Shown here: in pieces, positions 34,716 to 43,782 of the stretch
How positions within the stretch are numbered: position 1 is the first letter of the stretch
How the letters are laid out: each line of letters starts with the position of its first letter
Source: Devosia epidermidihirudinis
GTDB lineage: Bacteria > Pseudomonadota > Alphaproteobacteria > Rhizobiales > Devosiaceae
DNA length: 64,000 bases
Reading direction: 5' to 3'
NCBI RefSeq assembly: GCF_000971295.1
Contig: NZ_LANJ01000019.1
Coordinates: 186,001-250,000, forward strand
Translations under genes and position numbers: made by a program
Notes under the pieces: model-generated
What the model saw: the letters and a program-made list of their open reading frames with translations, nothing else
Told to the model about the DNA's origin: nothing
The model's database searches: none

Positions 34716-35606
34716 ATGACAACTCTTGCCCACATCTCCGACATTCATTTGTCGCCCATGCCTGAGGTCGCTCTGCGCGATCTTTTGGGCAAGCGTTTGA
34801 CCGGCTATCTGAACTGGAAGCTGAAGCGGCACGACGAGCTTAACAGCGAAACGCTGGCGAGCCTTGTCACCCATCTTCAGCAACAGAATGCCGATTTCAC
34901 CGCAGTCACCGGCGATCTCGTCAACTTGGCCATGCCCGTCGAAATCGAGCGCGCAGGGCGCTGGCTCGATGCACTGGGCCAGCCTGACCGGGTCTGCGTC
35001 TCCCCCGGCAATCACGACGCCTATGTCCCCGGCGCGCTGGAAACCGCGCAACGGGTCTGGGGCCCCTATCTCCAGGGCGAGACGCTCGATGGCGCGGTTT
35101 TCCCTTTCGTGCGCCGCGTCGGCGACGTTGCCGTCATTTCCTGCTCCAGCGCGGTGCCCACCCGTCCCTTCTTGGCCGTGGGCCGGTTCGATGAAGCCCA
35201 GGCCGACCGCTTGGGGCGCATCCTGCGCGTCATGGGCGAGGCCGACTATTTCCGCACCGTGCTGATCCATCACCCGCCCAATCCTGAGCTGCAGCACCCC
35301 TCCTTTGGCCTCAAGGGCCACAAGCTGTTCCGCCAGGTGATCGCCGAGCACGGTGCCGAACTGATCCTGCACGGCCACACCCACCGCTCCTCGATCCACT
35401 CCATCCCCGGCAAGGGCCATGAAGTGCCCGTCGTCGGCGTGGCAGCCGCCAGCGCCGCCCAGGGCGGCACGCTGGACGACCCTGCCCGCTACAACCTCTT
35501 CAAAATCGAACGCTCCGGCACCAGCTGGACCTGCACCATGCGCGAATACGGCTTCCAACGCCTCGGCAACGAAATCGTCATGCGCCTACAAATGCGGATC
35601 TACTAG
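34716..35606 (+). CDS. calcineurin-type metallophosphoesterase
   Basis: A 296-residue dinuclear-metal phosphoesterase. All metal-site motifs are present in order: HISDIHL (6-12), TGDLVN (66-71), GNHD (104-107), and HGHTHR near 220. It resembles the CpdA/Icc-like class that cleaves cyclic nucleotides or phospholipid phosphates. It sits alone, and is the last core gene before the accessory region. Confidence 0.88.
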   Translation: MTTLAHISDIHLSPMPEVALRDLLGKRLTGYLNWKLKRHDELNSETLASLVTHLQQQNADFTAVTGDLVNLAMPVEIERAGRWLDALGQPDRVCVSPGNHDAYVPGALETAQRVWGPYLQGETLDGAVFPFVRRVGDVAVISCSSAVPTRPFLAVGRFDEAQADRLGRILRVMGEADYFRTVLIHHPPNPELQHPSFGLKGHKLFRQVIAEHGAELILHGHTHRSSIHSIPGKGHEVPVVGVAAASAAQGGTLDDPARYNLFKIERSGTSWTCTMREYGFQRLGNEIVMRLQMRIY

Positions 35607-35886
35607 ACGGTTCGCCGAGCGTTGCACTTACTCGGCGCCCATAGTTCATTCTCTGGATCTAAGTGGCTCAAAAAACGCAGCAGCACTGGTGAAAGTCGCG
35701 CAGCGTTGCGCTTGAGACTTCCCAAAGGCGGGTAGCCTCTGTTGATCGGCTTCACAAAGAAACAGACGATTACGGCTTCGTTAATATCGCGCCGGGCTCT
35801 TCGAATAGCTGGCTTTCTGGGCTAAGGGGTATCGTTCGGCGACCTGATGTCGACTTAGAAGAGTGCGTCACAAGACCAAGCGTATT
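35607..35886. other. junction stretch with an open but start-less frame
   Basis: From about 35694 the plus frame stays open through 35886 and on into the antisense of the next gene, with normal-looking codons (ETDDYGFVNIAPGSSNSW) but no plausible start. It may be a gene remnant or chance. It marks the change from repeat-rich core to accessory DNA. Confidence 0.3.
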
Positions 35887-36408
35887 TCAAAATGCCTCCC
35901 CGAACAGCATAGTGGCGCGCTCAATTCGCTCCCGCAATTTGTCAGCGACTGGCACATAATTAACGAACTCGTCGTCGACCGCGAAGATTGCATAGGCTGA
36001 GATCTGGGCCGAAAAGAACCCAAATAGCGGGCGCAACTGATGCTCAACGACAAGCGAATGGCGCTGACTTCCGCCGGTGGCGCTCAGTAGCACAGGCTTT
36101 CCTGCCAATGCCCTCGGATCGACGAAGTCGATAAGATGTTTGAACAGCCCAGGATAGGACCCCTTGTAAACCGGTGTCGTCACCACGATCGCGTCAGCGT
36201 TTTCAATGGCCTCGACCACGGCGCGCGCCTCGGTTGATAGTTCATCGCGTGTATAGGCTCCGCCCAAAGACCGTCCGGCATCCAGCAGGTCCAGCGACAA
36301 GAGTTCTACATCGGCATGTCGCGCCAGGCTTCGCCCTATGAACGCCGCCAGGGCGCGTGATTTGGAAGGTCGTTGCGTATTGCCGGATAGCAACACGACC
36401 TTTGCCAC
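35887..36408 (-). CDS. NADPH-dependent FMN reductase-like flavoprotein
   Basis: A 173-residue flavodoxin-fold reductase of the MsuE/SsuE class. The FMN phosphate loop is LLSGNTQRPSKS near the start, with TPVYKGSYPGLFKHLID near residue 82. Such enzymes supply reduced FMN to monooxygenases or reduce quinones. I start it at GTG 36408, where family proteins begin; a longer frame would overlap the nucleoside hydrolase gene by 70 bases. Last gene of the LacI operon. No FMN-using monooxygenase is encoded beside it. Confidence 0.78.
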   Translation of the reverse strand: MAKVVLLSGNTQRPSKSRALAAFIGRSLARHADVELLSLDLLDAGRSLGGAYTRDELSTEARAVVEAIENADAIVVTTPVYKGSYPGLFKHLIDFVDPRALAGKPVLLSATGGSQRHSLVVEHQLRPLFGFFSAQISAYAIFAVDDEFVNYVPVADKLRERIERATMLFGEAF

Positions 36409-36454
36409 GCCCGTGCGCGATACAGTCTTGGCCTCGCCGAGGGGCCCCTGCCCA

Positions 36455-37378
36455 TTATCGGGCAAAGGTCTGCAACTTTGCGAAAAAGTCGGACATGATG
36501 GCATTGCGGTCAATCCGGTGCACATAGCGCATCAGATGCCGGCTGCGATCACTGCTCCAGGTGGGAATATCGGTGAGAATTGGCGTTGGCACGAGCACGC
36601 TGGGGCACCAGTCTGGGTCAATCAACCAGGCAATTGCGGCCATGTCCCAAATAACCTTGCTCCAGCCAGCCTGGTTTTCTCCCGCATACTCCTTGAATCG
36701 CAGCGACAAGAAGCGACCGATTTCGCCATATGGCTCCACATATCGCTCGATCTCTGGCACCGTACTTACCAGGTGCGAAACCACACCTCGGCAGGGCACG
36801 AGAACCAACGGCACGCCACTGTTCAACAGCACCTGCGCCCCGCCAACATCCTGTTGCAGGTTGAATTCGTTGGTATCGGCCCATTCCAGCGCATGGCCGC
36901 CCAGCCACACCACAACGATGCGGTCAATGATTTCTGGAGCCTTGAGAAGGGCCGAAGCCACATTGCTGATCGCAGCAATTGCGACCACATAGAGCGGGTC
37001 TTCCGGTGTGGACAGCCGCGCCCGCTGTATCAAGTCATTAACGGCATCGGCCTCCTGCGCAACCTTGGTCGGGCCCACGAAATCGGTGACGCCGCGGAAG
37101 ACGAAGCCGTCGGCAGAGCGCCCAAGCCTATCGAGCAGGCGTTTAATCTCACCAAAGCTGAGTTCCATGCCGTGGCCCGGGCTATTGGAACGCGGATTGA
37201 GAAATGGCGCGGCATAGATCGCCTCGGCTGCGATGCGATCGGCCGATAGCAGCATTTGAGTCAACGCAAACTGATCGTCAATTTCGTTGAACGTATCTGT
37301 GTCCAGCACCGCCCGGATTTTGCCGCGCGGCGGCTCCAGCAGCTTCAGCCTCTGGGCTTCAGTCAGCTTGAAAACCAT
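36455..37378 (-). CDS. nucleoside hydrolase-family protein
   Basis: A 307-residue member of the inosine-uridine-preferring nucleoside hydrolase superfamily, which splits N-ribosides to ribose and base using a calcium ion held by an Asp cluster. The cluster here reads DTDTFNEIDDQFAL near residue 26, longer than the usual DTDxGxDD by two residues, so metal geometry or substrate may differ. The VGPTKVAQEADAVNDLI block and VVVWLGGHALEWADTNEFN resemble the ribosyl-binding region. Within the LacI operon, 43 bases after the kinase. Confidence 0.85.
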   Translation of the reverse strand: MVFKLTEAQRLKLLEPPRGKIRAVLDTDTFNEIDDQFALTQMLLSADRIAAEAIYAAPFLNPRSNSPGHGMELSFGEIKRLLDRLGRSADGFVFRGVTDFVGPTKVAQEADAVNDLIQRARLSTPEDPLYVVAIAAISNVASALLKAPEIIDRIVVVWLGGHALEWADTNEFNLQQDVGGAQVLLNSGVPLVLVPCRGVVSHLVSTVPEIERYVEPYGEIGRFLSLRFKEYAGENQAGWSKVIWDMAAIAWLIDPDWCPSVLVPTPILTDIPTWSSDRSRHLMRYVHRIDRNAIMSDFFAKLQTFAR

Positions 37379-37421
37379 GTCATGTCCTCTTTCGATAGCC
37401 GTTGGGCGATCACCAAATGCC

Positions 37422-39026
37422 TTAGTGGTCGCGCATGTCTCGGTAGACCGCCTGAAGTTTCAGGAAGGTCTGATGTCGACGTTGATGGATGGAACGCGAC
37501 GCATCATCAGGGTTGATGACATCATCGACCCGGGACATATCGGCCATGACGGATTCCACGTTGGGTGCCTGCCCTGACGCGACCTTGGCAAGCATCGCTG
37601 AGCCCAACAGCACTGGCTCGTCAGTTCTTACGGTGGCTATGGCGATCCCCGCGGCATCGGCAAGCATGCGCCGAACCAGGCGGCTTCGCGCTGCTCCGCC
37701 ACTGACAACGACAGTGGAAATATCGATATTCTTGGCACGGAGCGTGTCGAGTATCTGGCGGAGGCCGTAACCAATCGATGCCAACCCCACAAGATAGAGG
37801 CGGACCAAACTGGCTTCGTCGGCTTCAAGACTTAGACCCGCGATGATGCCCCTTGCCTGCGGGTCGGCAAAAGGCGCGCGATTACCCAGAAACTCAGGGA
37901 CAACATGTAGCCCTTCGATCAGGTCTGTCGGCGCACCTCCCGCCAGCAGCACCTGCGCACGCTGGTCGAGCCATTGAGTAAGACCGACTCCCGCCAGTTC
38001 CGCTTGGCGGAGCGCTTCGGGGGCGTAGGGATGAAGTAGCACCAGATGATCAATGGCAGCCCCTGCCGCCGATTGCCCACCTTCATTCAGCCACATGCCC
38101 GGCATCAAAGCCGAGTAATACGGCCCCCAGATTCCGGGAACGTGAACCGGTTCACGGGTCACGTTCAGGGTGCAGGCCGAGGTTCCGAAGACGTATGCTA
38201 ACCGCTGTTCTACAGCGCCCGGCAGGCCAGCGGCGCCCAATGTCCCGATGGCGCCTGCATGAGCGTCGATGATGCCTGCGGCAACGGGTGTGTCCGGTGA
38301 CAACCCAAGTTCGGTGGCCGCCTGCGCGGTCAGGCCAGATGCCAGGCTGGTGCCAGGATCGACAATCTGGTTGCCAATGCGCGCGAAGCCATCAGCCTTG
38401 AACGCACTGAGGCCGATCCTGTCAAAATAGCTCTCATCCCAGGCGCTCTCATGGGCAAGATAGGTCCACTTGCACGTAACCGTGCAGGTGGAGCGCACAA
38501 GGCTTCCAGTCGCCTTCCACGTGAGAAAGTCGGCAAGATCCATAAGGTGGGCAGCACGAGCAAGGCCGTCCGGTAGGTGGCGTGCCAGCCACAGGATTTT
38601 GGGCGTCTCCATCTCGGGCGAGATGCGTCCCCCGACATAATCGAGCACACGCGCGCCACTCTGATTGATCTCCTCGGCCTCGAGGGTCGCGCGCTGATCC
38701 ATCCACAGGATGATGTTGCGGTCGTCCTCTCCGTCGGCATTGACTGCAACGGGTCCACCGGCACCGTCCACCACCACCAGTGAACACGTTGCATCAAACC
38801 CGATGCCAGCCACGGTGTCAGGCGTTATCCCTGAATCATTCAGAACAGCCCGTACCGACGCACAAACCGCCTGCCAGATATCCCGGCTAGACTGCTCGGC
38901 GTGCAGGGCCCGTGGCCGCCATATCTGGATTGGCCGACTGGCCGTTGCCAAGAGCATGCCTTCGCTGTCGAAGAGCCCGGCGCGGGCCGAGCCGGTGCCA
39001 ACGTCAATGCCGATAAAGTGCGCCAT
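37422..39026 (-). CDS. FGGY-family pentulose/ribulose kinase
   Basis: A 534-residue sugar kinase. The N-terminal IGIDVGTGSARAGLFD is the ATP phosphate loop of the FGGY fold, and the C-terminal VVVSGGAARSRLVRRML is the FGGY signature 2. The length and DATCSLVVVDGAGGPVAV block favour the D-ribulokinase-like (FGGY/AraB) branch, which phosphorylates pentuloses. The preceding gene encodes an SDR that could supply such a ketose. Start MAHFIG is preferred over the codon two residues before. Confidence 0.88.
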   Translation of the reverse strand: MAHFIGIDVGTGSARAGLFDSEGMLLATASRPIQIWRPRALHAEQSSRDIWQAVCASVRAVLNDSGITPDTVAGIGFDATCSLVVVDGAGGPVAVNADGEDDRNIILWMDQRATLEAEEINQSGARVLDYVGGRISPEMETPKILWLARHLPDGLARAAHLMDLADFLTWKATGSLVRSTCTVTCKWTYLAHESAWDESYFDRIGLSAFKADGFARIGNQIVDPGTSLASGLTAQAATELGLSPDTPVAAGIIDAHAGAIGTLGAAGLPGAVEQRLAYVFGTSACTLNVTREPVHVPGIWGPYYSALMPGMWLNEGGQSAAGAAIDHLVLLHPYAPEALRQAELAGVGLTQWLDQRAQVLLAGGAPTDLIEGLHVVPEFLGNRAPFADPQARGIIAGLSLEADEASLVRLYLVGLASIGYGLRQILDTLRAKNIDISTVVVSGGAARSRLVRRMLADAAGIAIATVRTDEPVLLGSAMLAKVASGQAPNVESVMADMSRVDDVINPDDASRSIHQRRHQTFLKLQAVYRDMRDH

Positions 39027-39035
39027 TGCCAAATC

Positions 39036-39764
39036 CTAGAGATCCAGACTGCGTGGAATAATCACCAGATCGCGAATGGTGACTTTGGGATTGCGCGTCA
39101 GCATGAAAATCACGGCCTCCGCCACCTCATCGGCTCCCATCAGACTGCCATTGGAGAGCGCGTCCTCCAGCTTGGCCTTTGGCCAGTCATCGATCAGCGG
39201 CGTTACCACCGGACCCGGCAAGACCGAGCCAACGCGCACGCCCTGAGCCGCAACCTGACGGCGAACGGTATGGACGAACGCCTGCACGGCGTGCTTGGAC
39301 GCGGTGTAGATTGGCTCCCACATAACCGGGACGACGCCGGCAACTGACGATGTCACGATGACATCGCCAGACCCATTGGCGATCATATGGCCCAACACGG
39401 CATGAACGGAACGAAAGACCGCGTTGACGTTGAGGTTGAGCATGCGATCCCATGCGTCTGGATCACCCTCAGCTACGAGACCACCAACATATGAGCCGGC
39501 GTTCGCGTGAAAAATGTCCAGGCGATCTGTATGCTCAAGGATAGCGGGCAACATCTGGGCCTGGCTCTCAGGCGCCAGTAGATCCACCTCGATAGGAATT
39601 GCGAGGTCACCAAGCTCTTTTGCGCGCGCGGCAAGCGCAGCGCCGTTTCGATCCACCAGGAACGTTTTGACCCCGGCAGCAACGAGATGCTTGGCGCATT
39701 CAAATCCAATGCCCGAGCCCGCTCCAGTGATCGCCGCTGTCTTCCCTGCAAGTGTCTGTGCCAT
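39036..39764 (-). CDS. SDR-family dehydrogenase, polyol (ribitol-like) type
   Basis: A 242-residue classical short-chain dehydrogenase. TGAGSGIG (14-21) binds the cofactor, HANAG stabilises the fold, and the active site is Ser in VTSSVAGVV, Tyr and Lys in YTASK. It resembles ribitol-2-dehydrogenases, which oxidise ribitol to D-ribulose; with the kinase nine bases downstream, an oxidation-phosphorylation couple is likely. Exact polyol not proven. Confidence 0.87.
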   Translation of the reverse strand: MAQTLAGKTAAITGAGSGIGFECAKHLVAAGVKTFLVDRNGAALAARAKELGDLAIPIEVDLLAPESQAQMLPAILEHTDRLDIFHANAGSYVGGLVAEGDPDAWDRMLNLNVNAVFRSVHAVLGHMIANGSGDVIVTSSVAGVVPVMWEPIYTASKHAVQAFVHTVRRQVAAQGVRVGSVLPGPVVTPLIDDWPKAKLEDALSNGSLMGADEVAEAVIFMLTRNPKVTIRDLVIIPRSLDL

Positions 39765-39779
39765 AGTCTTATTTCAGTC

Positions 39780-40850
39780 CTAGTTTTCTAAGTCGCTGGC
39801 GGGGAAAAGGCGAACATCCGTATCGGCAAAGCTGAACGAGACATTGGCATCGAGAGCCAACTCGACATCGCCCGGCAAAACCGCCAGAAGCGGCGACCCA
39901 TCTGCCTGCCGGATACTAATTACGGTCTCCGGTCCCATGCGTTCGACCAGCGTCACCGTTCCGCTGACCTGATGCGGCCCGGGATTAAGTGTCAGCGCCT
40001 GGGGGCGCACGCCAAGCAACGCCTTACCGGGCCCTGAGACGCGACCGGATGGAACGACAAGATGTTCGAAGCCCGGTTGGGCGAGACGTACTTTGCCGTC
40101 TTCGACAGATGTCACATCCACCTTCAACAGGTTCATTCTGGGGGAGCCGATGAACCCTGCGACAAAGGCGTTACAGGGATTGCGATATAGCTCCATTGGC
40201 GCGCCGACTTGCTGCACGACACCGCCCTTGAGCACGACAATCTTGTCGGCCAGCGTCATCGCTTCGACCTGATCGTGCGTGACGTAGATCATCGTCGCGG
40301 CAAGGTCGCGATGCAGTTTGGCGATCTCCGTGCGCGTCTCCATGCGCAGCGCGGCATCCAGGTTCGAGAGCGGCTCATCGAACAGGAAGATCGAGGGCTC
40401 CCGGACAATGGCGCGACCGATGGCGACGCGCTGCCTTTGCCCGCCTGAAAGCTGACTTGGCTTGCGGTCCAACAGGTGTTCCAGCTTCAGAATGGTCGCC
40501 GCCTGCAGGACGCTCTTATCGATTTCCGCCTTGGGCGTCTTCCGCAGAGAAAGACTGAAGCCCATATTTTCGGCCACGGTCAGGTGCGGGTAAAGCGCAT
40601 ATGACTGGAAAACCATGGCAATGCCGCGGTCACGCGACGGCACGTCATTGCTGACCTTGCCGTCAATTTCCAGCGTGCCACCGGAGATTTCCTCCAACCC
40701 GGCAATCAGGCGCAGGAGCGTAGATTTACCGCACCCAGAGGGGCCCACGAACACCACGAACTCGCCATCCTCGATGTCGAGTTCCACGCCCTTAATAACC
40801 TCGACGCCGCCGAAGTCTTTTTTCACGCCGCTCAGTTTCAATTGAGCCAT
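39780..40850 (-). CDS. CUT1-type (UgpC/MalK) sugar ABC ATPase
   Basis: A 356-residue nucleotide-binding subunit with Walker A GPSGCGKST, signature LSGGQRQRV and FLFDEPLSNLD Walker B, plus a C-terminal OB/TOBE regulatory part (residues 240-356) as in MalK/UgpC. It should drive the two permeases at 43783-45478. Separated from the FAD oxidoreductase gene by 68 bases with a perfect hairpin. Confidence 0.95.
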   Translation of the reverse strand: MAQLKLSGVKKDFGGVEVIKGVELDIEDGEFVVFVGPSGCGKSTLLRLIAGLEEISGGTLEIDGKVSNDVPSRDRGIAMVFQSYALYPHLTVAENMGFSLSLRKTPKAEIDKSVLQAATILKLEHLLDRKPSQLSGGQRQRVAIGRAIVREPSIFLFDEPLSNLDAALRMETRTEIAKLHRDLAATMIYVTHDQVEAMTLADKIVVLKGGVVQQVGAPMELYRNPCNAFVAGFIGSPRMNLLKVDVTSVEDGKVRLAQPGFEHLVVPSGRVSGPGKALLGVRPQALTLNPGPHQVSGTVTLVERMGPETVISIRQADGSPLLAVLPGDVELALDANVSFSFADTDVRLFPASDLEN

Positions 40851-40873
40851 AAGTTCTCTCCTCTCGCGCAGAG

Positions 40874-40898
40874 GCGGCCTGCATCATCTGCAGGCCGC
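40874..40898 (-). terminator. intra-operon hairpin before the ATPase gene
   Basis: GCGGCCTGCA and TGCAGGCCGC form a perfect 10-bp stem around TCATC, between the FAD oxidoreductase stop and the ATPase start. No U tract follows, so it is likely a stabiliser or pause site. Confidence 0.6.
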
Positions 40899-40918
40899 AG
40901 CGCCTACGCGGCTATGTC

Positions 40919-42355
40919 TCAGGCAGGAACCGAGACGTCTTCGGTTTCAGGCGTCAGCCGCTCACCTTCGAGACCGCGCAGATAAGCGCCGTTGTCGAGC
41001 AGCTTGCGGCGTAGGGCGTGGATATCGACTTCGGACGGCAGGATATCCTGCGTCACCGCAATGCCAGCAGCGCGCCCAGCAGCTTCACCCATGGCCATGC
41101 AGGTCGCCATCACCCGGATCGCTCCCATTGCCTCGTGCGTGGCCGAAATCGATCGGCCAGCAACAATCAGGTTTTCGATATGAGCCGGCAGAAGCGAGCG
41201 GTAGGGAATGTCGTAGCAATCGCCGCACCAGATCAGTGTGCATCCCTCGTCGCCAGGGCGATGGATATCGATCGGGTAGGATGCAACCGCGATGGCGTCC
41301 TCAAAGTGCCGGCACCCCAAGACGTCCTGCTCGTTCATCGTGTAGCGGCCGACAATGCGGCGAGTTTCACGGATGCCCAGGAATGGCGCTGTCTTGGTGA
41401 AATGGGCGTCCTCAAAGCCGGGGACATAGTTGACCAGGTACTCAACGATGTCGTCGATCTGACGCCGCGCGACAATTTCACCATTGGTCAAGGAGCGAGC
41501 ATCGGTACCATCGGTACCGGTAACCCGTGTCATGTTGATCCATACCTCGCCCTTCTTCAGGCCGGTGATGATGATCGTCCGCTCGTTGGGAATCTCAAGA
41601 TTGCGTTCGGTCCGCGCCTTGGCGATCAGCTCGCGCAGGCCGACGACGATGAACTGGTTGTTCTGGCCGAAATACTCCGCAGGAATGAAGTCGGTCAGAT
41701 AGGTGCGCTTCTCGACAGCGATCGAGGTCCGCAGCTTTTCAGTGTCAACATTGGACAGGCAGAACATCAAAGTTGGTGGCTGCATGCCGCCGTGCTCGTT
41801 GCCTTTTTCAGTTGCAACGCCGGCTCGATAGGCGACATCGGCATCGCCGGTGCAGTCGATCACCACCTTGGCGATAACGACATTGCGGCCGCTCTTGCTC
41901 TCGGTGATTACCCCGCGAATGGCAGAGCCATCATCGCTCATGATAACCCCGGCCACGAAGGTGTAGAAAACCACGTCGACACCGGCCTCAGTGAGCATTT
42001 CAAGACCGACTGTCTTGACGGCCTCGGGCTCCACCAATGTGATGCCCATATGCAACGGGCAGGGACGATGTTCGGAAGCAGCGTCGCGAACCTTCAAGCG
42101 ATCAATAAACTTCTGCGGCAGGCCATAGATGACCTGATTGCCCTTCTGGCCCAGAAAGCCCAGCACCGGCAGCCCGATCGTCATGTTGCCGCCGACAAAA
42201 CTGCGGCTTTCGAGCAACCCAACCTTGAGACCATCTTCGGCCGCAGCCAGCGCCGCCGTCAGCCCTGCCGGGCCACCTCCAACAACAAGGACATCATATT
42301 CAGCGCTGACTTCGAGTTCGCGCGCCGGTTCGGTAAAGGTCAGAGGGGTGTCCAT
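40919..42355 (-). CDS. FAD-dependent oxidoreductase of the FAD_oxidored family
   Basis: A 478-residue flavoprotein. The dinucleotide fold is DVLVVGGGPAGLTAALAAAE near residue 22, ending in LLESRSFVGGNMT; a second FAD contact is seen in VVIDCTGDADVAYRAG near 165 and the C-terminal GRSISATHEAMGAIRVMATC is typical of the PF12831-like group. No signal peptide, so cytosolic. It lies between the binding-protein and ATPase genes of a sugar transporter, an uncommon place. It probably oxidises the imported compound, but the chemistry is unknown. Confidence 0.82.
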   Translation of the reverse strand: MDTPLTFTEPARELEVSAEYDVLVVGGGPAGLTAALAAAEDGLKVGLLESRSFVGGNMTIGLPVLGFLGQKGNQVIYGLPQKFIDRLKVRDAASEHRPCPLHMGITLVEPEAVKTVGLEMLTEAGVDVVFYTFVAGVIMSDDGSAIRGVITESKSGRNVVIAKVVIDCTGDADVAYRAGVATEKGNEHGGMQPPTLMFCLSNVDTEKLRTSIAVEKRTYLTDFIPAEYFGQNNQFIVVGLRELIAKARTERNLEIPNERTIIITGLKKGEVWINMTRVTGTDGTDARSLTNGEIVARRQIDDIVEYLVNYVPGFEDAHFTKTAPFLGIRETRRIVGRYTMNEQDVLGCRHFEDAIAVASYPIDIHRPGDEGCTLIWCGDCYDIPYRSLLPAHIENLIVAGRSISATHEAMGAIRVMATCMAMGEAAGRAAGIAVTQDILPSEVDIHALRRKLLDNGAYLRGLEGERLTPETEDVSVPA

Positions 42356-42404
42356 GACATGGATCCTGGGTACATGAGCTTAAGAAGGGGGTGGAGGCGA
42401 GGTG

Positions 42405-42432
42405 GTGAGGGACGGCCAGCGCCGCCCCTCAC
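42405..42432 (-). terminator. intra-operon hairpin after the CUT1 binding-protein gene
   Basis: GTGAGGG-CGGC pairs with GCCG-CCCTCAC (one mismatch) around CAGC, between the binding-protein stop and the FAD oxidoreductase start. It resembles the hairpin after the other binding-protein gene at 6515. Confidence 0.65.
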
Positions 42433-42440
42433 GGGCATGG

Positions 42441-43724
42441 TTACGCTGGCAGCAACGGCTGAATGCGCGCCTGCATGGAAGCGACTGCGTCCTGCGGCGA
42501 CTTGCGGCCCAGCACTGCGAGCTGGACTTCCTCGATAAAAATCTGCTGGGCACGAGCAGCTTCGGCGAAGGGCGGGAACGCGCCGCGCGCATTGGCCAGA
42601 ACCTGAGACTCGATCTCGGCAAGAGCATTCTTGGCGGTCAGTTCGGGCTCAAGGAACGTCGAAACGCGGGCCGGGCCGTTGCCGTTGAGCGCCATGCCCA
42701 GTGTGTTCTTCTTGGATGAGACTTCCTTGATGAACTGCCAGGCGAGGTCCTTGTCGACAGCATTGGCAGGAATGGTCATCGCCCAGGCTTCCACCACAGC
42801 GGACATTTCGACCTTGCCCTTGAGCGTTTCGGAGATCGGGAAGCCGATGGCTTTGATCTTGCCTGCGTAATTAGAGACCGCAGGGTCATTGAGCTGAGCT
42901 GCGCGGGCAAACGGCAGCACGGAGAATGCCGCGCGACCCTGCTGCATCCATGTCAGGAGCTCTTCGCCTTTGTTCGTCGCATAGGAACGAGGCAATGCCC
43001 CCTTCTGGAACATGTCGGCCATCACAGTCAGAGCAGTCTGCATTGCGGCCGGATCGGGCAACAACTCGAAGTCGCCATTGATGAAATCACCGCCAAAGGC
43101 GCGTGCAAACATTACCGGGAACACGGCCAGATCCGAAGCCAGGATCATGCCGGTGGCCTTGCCATGCTCGCTGATGGCGATCGTCTGTGCGACCAGTTCC
43201 TCAAGCGTCGTCGGGGGAGCGTCAAAACCAGCTTCGGCCAGCAATTCCTCGTTGTAGAACAGGCCCTGCGTCGCCGTGCGGACCGGGATGCCGATGAGAC
43301 GGCCATCGATAGTCATGCCGCGCACCAGACCGGCGGCGATATCGTCAAACGCCTCGATCGGGTCCTTGTCCTGGTATTCCTGCAGTGATTCGAACAGCTT
43401 GGCATTGTCGCTGGTGGGTCGATTGTCGACCATGTAGCCGACCGAAAAATCGGTCTGCGCCAGGCTGGCTTCACGGAAGAGACGATCCATCAGAGGATTG
43501 GAGTCGAGCGTAGTGAACACCACATCGGTATCGTGCTCCTGCTTCCAGGCGGCCAGCAGGTCCTTGTCACCCTCGCCCAGCGAGGTCTGGTGCACCCGGT
43601 GGCTCAGCACCTGCAGGGTCTTGGATTGGGCAAAGCTGGGCCCGGCTGCCATCAGGGCGATACCGCCGGCCACTGTTCCCAGGAAATGACGCCGAGTGAT
43701 ACGGAATGTGTTGGATTCAGACAT
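42441..43724 (-). CDS. CUT1-type ABC substrate-binding protein
   Basis: A 427-residue extracellular solute-binding protein of the sugar type. The N-terminus ITRRHFLGTVAGGIALMAAG carries a twin-arginine-like RRHFL before the hydrophobic core and an SFA cleavage site, so it may be Tat-exported. GGGAGG stands before the ATG. The compound is unknown, with a polyol or pentoside suggested by the enzymes. Confidence 0.92.
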   Translation of the reverse strand: MSESNTFRITRRHFLGTVAGGIALMAAGPSFAQSKTLQVLSHRVHQTSLGEGDKDLLAAWKQEHDTDVVFTTLDSNPLMDRLFREASLAQTDFSVGYMVDNRPTSDNAKLFESLQEYQDKDPIEAFDDIAAGLVRGMTIDGRLIGIPVRTATQGLFYNEELLAEAGFDAPPTTLEELVAQTIAISEHGKATGMILASDLAVFPVMFARAFGGDFINGDFELLPDPAAMQTALTVMADMFQKGALPRSYATNKGEELLTWMQQGRAAFSVLPFARAAQLNDPAVSNYAGKIKAIGFPISETLKGKVEMSAVVEAWAMTIPANAVDKDLAWQFIKEVSSKKNTLGMALNGNGPARVSTFLEPELTAKNALAEIESQVLANARGAFPPFAEAARAQQIFIEEVQLAVLGRKSPQDAVASMQARIQPLLPA

Positions 43725-43782
43725 AGTTTCCTCCCATTGAAGTTTTGACTTCAGTTCAGCCCGACTTGCGTCGGGTATTGGA

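Noticed and set aside
35694..35940. A gene in the open plus frame at the junction
   Set aside because: No start codon with a ribosome site, and it runs into the antisense of the FMN reductase; kept only as a possible remnant.
41018..42538. 506-codon plus-strand open frame across the FAD oxidoreductase gene
   Set aside because: Antisense frame with no motif; the minus frame has a complete FAD fold and ribosome site.
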